Assembly (NCBI GenBank): GCA_034509755.1
Contig: CM067555.1
Span: forward strand, 8,626,142-8,690,141
Source of the DNA: Anisodus tanguticus
Lineage: Eukaryota; Streptophyta; Magnoliopsida; Solanales; Solanaceae
Length of the DNA stretch: 64,000 bases
Direction: 5' to 3'
Of this stretch, positions 59,394 to 64,000 are shown one piece after another; position 1 is the first letter of the stretch, and each line of letters starts with the position of its first letter. The position numbers and the translations under genes were made by a program. The notes under the pieces are model-generated. The model worked only from the letters and a program-made list of their open reading frames with translations. It was not told the origin of the DNA and made no database searches.

Positions 59394-60657
59394 TGTTGGG
59401 AGTTTTTGCTCTGTGGTACTTTATAAAGCAGTACGGGAAGTATATAACTATTACAAGTATTCGAAAGGATAAACAAAATTCAATAATTCATCATGAAATC
59501 TGAAAATTAAAATTGTTGCACAAGAAAAACTGAAAATTCCAGTTTTGTAGAAGACAGAAAGATAGAAACTGTTTTTGCTGAGTCGAGTGTGGCACTCTGT
59601 CCTTAAGACAATATTGCCCCGTATGTATCCTTTATACGTCCTGGACAATTTGTCTCCCAAGATAAAACAACAATGGAACCCTTGAGCAAAGGAAACTCAA
59701 GAGCTACCGTGAAGAATATTGAATAACGAAACGATGCTTGGAAGTTGTAGGAAGAAGTTTTTTTTTTCTGGTTGTGTATTTTCGTGCATATCAAGTGTTC
59801 TCTTTTGTCATTCTTGGTGCTCAACAATGGTGTAAGGGGGTGTTTATATAGGTGAGGGAGGGGCTGAAAAACTGCCTCAAAACTGCCTCCATAATAGCCA
59901 AATAATGGTCATTATGGAGGTAGTAAAGTCACCAACATAAATGGGAGAAAGACCAACGGATTTGGCCATTATAGGAGGAGTAATTCAGCCAAAATAAATG
60001 GCTGAATTGAGTGCTTGGCTTTTCTGTCTTGACCGTCGAAATTCGAACTTCGGGGACCAAACCGTACATCTTGAAACTTCGGGGACCAAACCGTACATCC
60101 GAAATAATTTCGGTCCAAATCGTATATCCGAAACTTCGGGATCAAACCGTACTTCGGAAAAGTTTTCTGGCCCAAAAAGATAATATCAGAAGACCCACAG
60201 CCCACAACCCACAACCCACGACCCACGACCCGTGACCCGGAACCCGGAACCGGAACCGGACCAGACGGGACGGGCGGGCGGCGGCGGCGCGCGTGTGGTC
60301 TTTCCTCGAACCGAAGCATATCTAGGTCCTCCCTCCTTTAAACACATGGGATACCCCTTGGGGTCCCAAACCCCAAACCAATTTCGAATCTTATATACAC
60401 AACACTTCTTTCTTCCTCTACCGATGAGGGAGAATTACACACAATACCACACTTTCCATGCTTCAAACACCTTACTTCGTGAACCAATATCTCTTTCATT
60501 TCTCAATGAAATTTGACGATTCTTGGCCCTACGGTTATCTACGTACTTAGTAGATCATGCGTGTGTGAAGAACCGGATTCTCCAACATACGTTACACTAG
60601 TGTTTAAGCCGTTAAAGTTGGTCGGTCGCAACTCCCGCCAAAGGCAAATTTCCAACA
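59394..60657 (-). repeat. 3' LTR of the (-) copia element
   Basis: 1,264 bp, plus-strand ends TGTTGGGAGTTTTTGC and GGCAAATTTCCAACA. Complete U5. TATA box at 59842-59850 (minus), inverted repeat 59886-59920, four ~28-bp repeats of the CTTCGGGGACCAAACCGTAC type at 60044-60158, GC-rich patch 60190-60300. Confidence 0.92.
60044..60158 (-). repeat. U3 tandem repeats, four ~28-bp units
   Basis: Units centred on ACTTCGGGGACCAAACCGTA; the third and fourth are diverged (TTTCGGTCCAAATCGTAT, CTTCGGGATCAAACCGTACT). They lie about 200 bp upstream of the TATA box, so they may act as enhancer repeats (inference). Confidence 0.85.
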
Positions 60658-61029
60658 ATCCCCTCTTGAAAGAGATTTTGGCGCACTCACATGGTGTCTT
60701 TTCATTTCAAAGCAATATTTCGGCGGACCGATGTTGCATAAGGAGAGGTAGCCTCGGCTTTGAACCTTCCATAGTTGAATACCATCGGACTTACTTGCTT
60801 GCGCGGTGAACGTGATATATTGAACCGTCAGTGTTTAGTGTAAGCCAAGACAACGGTACCAACACAACAAATTCCCTTACTCTCTTCTTCGTAATGTTTT
60901 GTCCGTTTTGGCCATGGACAACTTCTTGGATTCTTAAGTGCGTTCAATTTGAGGCGGCCCGTCCTCGCACTTAAATAGGTGGTCTCCTACAAGGTATCCT
61001 GCTATACCCCACTTCACAAGTGTTAGGAA

Positions 61030-62110
61030 CCATTAAAAGTTTCCCAAAGACCTAACCTCAACTGTTGAGGATCATTACGAGTTACGAAAACTTAACCTTT
61101 ACCCATCTGCAGATAGCACTTAACGTCTATCGCGGGAACGGCTTTGGATTTGGTGTTTCTTTTCGAAATCACTATCCGAAGTGCTCATGCTTCCACCGAA
61201 GCGATCAACCGAACCTTTACAACTTAGTTTTCCCATTGAACCGAATTCATCGGGATCTCCGGTTCGTAAGGTTGGGTTTCCATTTGTATTGGTTCGTATA
61301 TTTTGGGTTTTAAGCCCATTCCCCTAGACAGCAGAACGCTTGATCTCTCGGGTAGTCCCTTAGTTTGTAAACAAGGAAGTGACACCCGTGATGATCAAGC
61401 GCCATACGGTCTTATGTCTCCGACGGACCCCGACAGATATGTCCGACGCCGTCATCCGTGTCCTTCCCGAAGCCGACCGGCTAGCCACGTGTATAATCGC
61501 TTCGAAGGTACGGGTTTCTCCCGATAAGGGACGTCCTCTAAGGAGCCGTGAAGTTACTCAACTTCTTTCATGCTTTGTATAAAGCGATAAACTCCGATTC
61601 CATAATGAATCGGCCGATGCAAGTTTGCTTAGAGGTTTTTCCAAGAACCACCATACACATTTACTTGTGGATTTGGTGTTCTTCAGATCTGATATCCAGT
61701 TTGCATCACCTTTGTGTTCTCCCGAACCATTGGACATCCGAATACAATAATCCGTAGATAAGCGAATAATTCAGATATCGTCATATCCGACTTAACGCCT
61801 TCTATTGATTATGTATTAAGATCATCAGTGAACCTTAGTTCAACTGTTCTGTTTGTAGGACGATACCAGGTTGGTTGTAGTGTGTACAATACATTGAACT
61901 ACACGTGACTTTGTGCATATCGCTCCTTGTCTATGGGTGCACCATGATTCCAATCGGTTCTATGATTCATATCCATTGGTGGCTTCAACGAGACTCGTCA
62001 ACTATTGACCGATCCGTTAGATGTCTTAGAAATTCAATTCCTAAGAAGTCATCTCGTGATACACATATCTTTCATATCGAGACTTTGTTTCAATATGATT
62101 TTCACTCTCG
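61030..62110 (-). pseudogene. copia RNase H and C-terminal RT relic
   Basis: Collinear in reverse with 56440-57480. Legible blocks are the 'KDNIADPLTKGL' equivalent near 61330, the GGAATCGGAG block (reverse strand of MESEF, near 61590), and the TGGACATCCG area near 61740. All frames are broken. Confidence 0.75.
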
Positions 62111-62540
62111 ACCGTTGGTTTTCCAACTGTTGGCTTTCTAACTTCGAGCCAATGTTTCGTGGTCGATTCATTGTTTCGTTTTATACGAAACTTTCGGGAC
62201 TAAAATGTAAACATTTCGGGGACCAAAGCGAAAGTTCGGGAAGAAGCCCAACAGTTCAAAGCAAACTAACTCGATTCTCTTCTTCCAACTCTCCGGTTGG
62301 GAAGGCTAGTTCAACATCCATGCCACGCAAGACTACAATGGCCCTGGATGTTAAGCTACTCACAGGGGAGCACATTTTACAACCCAAAGGTTCTTTTCCC
62401 GGAAGAAGATTAACCATTACACAAGTATGGTTCTATATATAGAATCTCTTTCTCCCTTTAGCTTCTTTCCAAAGCAGCGTTTTTGGAGATAACAATTATT
62501 TGATAATTGTTCATGGTCCATTATTAACCATACAAGCTAG
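62110..62540. other. Segment with no counterpart in the (+) element
   Basis: Replaces about 0.7 kb of RT. It contains ACATTTCGGGGACCAAAGCG, which resembles the U3 repeat words, and a TATATATAG box near 62434 followed by CTCTTTCTCCC. It could be a fragment of another LTR brought in by recombination or insertion. Borders are approximate. Confidence 0.55.
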
Positions 62541-63520
62541 AAGGACTGGAACAAGTCTTTGTCCCCCTGCTGCTGTCTCGGTTCAACATCTAGAATCCCC
62601 GAGTTCTGCAGATCTGGAATATTAAGTTCCGGATAGCCAGCAACTTTCGAGTCCTGTAGATACGGAACGTCTAGTTCCGGACAGTCAGGCCCTCGTGGGT
62701 TCTTGTTAACCTTGAGCAATTACTCCTTTTTCCTTTTTTCAAGGAAAGCTATCTTAAAAGAATTCAAAGCATTCTTTGATGCCAAGAGGCGATCGGCACT
62801 CTTGTTATTTACGGATCCGGTGGATATGCAATCTACGATCTTAGGTCGAACTTGACTGTCTCGGTAGTCCAACTTCTACCAAGCCATCCCACATCACAAC
62901 TTTTGTATGTGAGATCATTTCCATGTCTCACACGGAGAGTTATCCTTATCCTTATCCTTATGCGGAGTTCTGTTGAGAATCGCATTAGCGGTAAGGATCG
63001 CCTTGCCCTACATAATTTAGGCGTACGGGTTTGCGCTTGGCTAACACCGTTAGACTGAGGTGAGTAATGAGCAGTCATTTAATGAACGATGCTTCACATT
63101 CTCCCCCTCTATCACTACGAATTTCTCAATCCGTAGGCTTAGTTGTTATTCAACTTCTGCTTTGTAGCGCTTATCCGCTTCAACAACTTCATCTTTGCTT
63201 TTTAACAAACAAAGGATTCCATACGTTGTACCATCATCAATGAAGATCACAACGTACTTGTCTCCCCCCTCTATTTTGTATAAACTTCAAATCACCCAAG
63301 TAGGTGTGACTAAGTTCTAGAGGAGCAGTGCTTCTTTCGCTATTCCCTTGACGGAATTTGGAAAGGTGATTTTGCCTCTTCATCTACCTCACATTTATTT
63401 TGAGGGTTTATGTCGAAGAAGGCAACAATCTCAACATCGTTAGCTTTTGAATGACTTGCTATTTAACGTGTCTTAATCTATGATGGCATAGACGCACGGA
63501 TTACAAATATATCATTCATT
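62540..63520 (-). pseudogene. copia integrase and linker relic
   Basis: 62537-62719 is the acidic linker with repeated 'CPELDVPYLQDS'-like units. 62780-63330 covers the integrase core (TAHYSPQSNGV readable at 63040-63078). 63330-63420 covers the zinc region (reverse of CEVC). Frames are broken by many indels. Confidence 0.75.
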
Positions 63521-64000
63521 TGGCTACAGACATACTGTACCATTCTTAGTTATCACAGACCTGTTGGACTAGTCTCAAACCAGGTTTGACCAACAACGTC
63601 CCTTTAACCAAGTTTGGGACATGTATCGCCTCATCTTTGAGTGATCTCAATCCATGAAGTCCTATTGAGGACAACCTCTCCAACCCCTTCTACTTTAGAG
63701 GTGGTGTTGCTTCACATGAACAACCTCTTGCCCGTGGTTAGGGCGTAACCGGATCATATGTGATCTAGATACTCGGCCTACTCCGGTTGCTTTGGCGATC
63801 GAGTGTCCAATTTCTTTCCTGCCTTTCTTTAGGCCTTCAGATCATTCAGGACCTGGAAACTCTGGCCCACCTTACTAGGTGTCCATTACTTTTCCTATGA
63901 AATGAATTTTGGCCCCACTCCAGTCACCCGGAGGCTTTATATGACTGAGTGTCCAATATCATCATATCAAAGAAATTTTGGCCCACTCCAGTCGCCCGGA
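63521..64000 (-). pseudogene. copia GAG-pre-integrase/protease-side relic, worn, with short tandem repeats
   Basis: Order along the element predicts protease and gag here, but no reading frame is legible. Words GAGTGTCCAAT (63799, 63948) with AGGTGTCCATT (63877), and CCACTCCAGTC.CCCGGA (63912, 63982), give an irregular repeat of about 70 bp that continues past the window. Confidence 0.5.

Larger units (their letters stand above)
59394..64000 (-). mobile_element. Second Tork-like copia element, inverted, 3' part (5' part beyond the window)
   Basis: The minus-strand relative of 53188-59241. 3' LTR 59394-60657, purine tract (plus TCCCCTCTT at 60659-60667), 3' untranslated region to about 61030, then RNase H, RT, integrase and GAG-pre-integrase relics towards 64000. 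Alignment with the (+) element is clear in order but each has its own indels and substitutions, so they are separate family members or an old inverted duplication. Confidence 0.88.

Overview
The window is plant nuclear DNA: AT-rich, with spliced genes and long introns, and mostly repeats. The RTE-type LINE tails ending in (GTT)n, the tRNA-derived SINEs, the TRIM elements and the copia families together suggest a eudicot, most likely Solanaceae; this is inference from remembered repeat families, not a database match. No CRISPR array, operon or prokaryotic system is present.

Host genes. (1) 2-5225 (+) is the 3' part of GIGANTEA, with one frameshift close to its C terminus. (2) 11870-20096 (-) is a decayed five-exon nucleotide-sugar transporter gene of the UDP-rhamnose/UDP-galactose transporter type. 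It carries several small deletions, a nonsense codon and a 6.4-kb repeat-filled intron. (3) 36079-45677 (+) is an apparently intact three-exon gene for a 211-residue conserved plant protein of unknown function, with introns of 5.7 and 3.3 kb full of repeats.

Mobile DNA, left to right: a TRIM and a MITE in GIGANTEA introns; a decayed Ty1/copia element at 6429-11482 (+); a SINE, a gypsy-like remnant and solo LTRs in the transporter intron; a solo LTR at 20224-20820; a decayed hAT-type transposase at 21525-22763; a copia relic at 22880-25451 carrying an RTE LINE; a SINE at 26208-26403; a copia element at 26780-31883 (-) with perfect 5-bp target duplications; a LINE nested in a MITE at 34241-35740; many MITE, SINE and LINE pieces inside the third gene; a rearranged piece of plastid ribosomal-operon DNA at 46324-46554; a second TRIM and a hAT-type element at 48.5-50.3 kb.

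The right end (52619-64000) is the most unusual part. Two related copia elements lie tail to tail: (+) 53188-59241 and (-) 59394 to beyond the window. Their 1.24- and 1.26-kb 3' LTRs face each other across about 150 bp. The (+) element has an inverted, truncated LTR directly against its gag start, and its 3' LTR ends in an 88-bp-arm hairpin. Nothing here looks like a new gene system. The points worth following are this rearranged copia pair, the plastid insertion, the near-intact but frameshifted GIGANTEA, and several insertions that can be dated or polarised because an empty-site copy or target duplication is visible.
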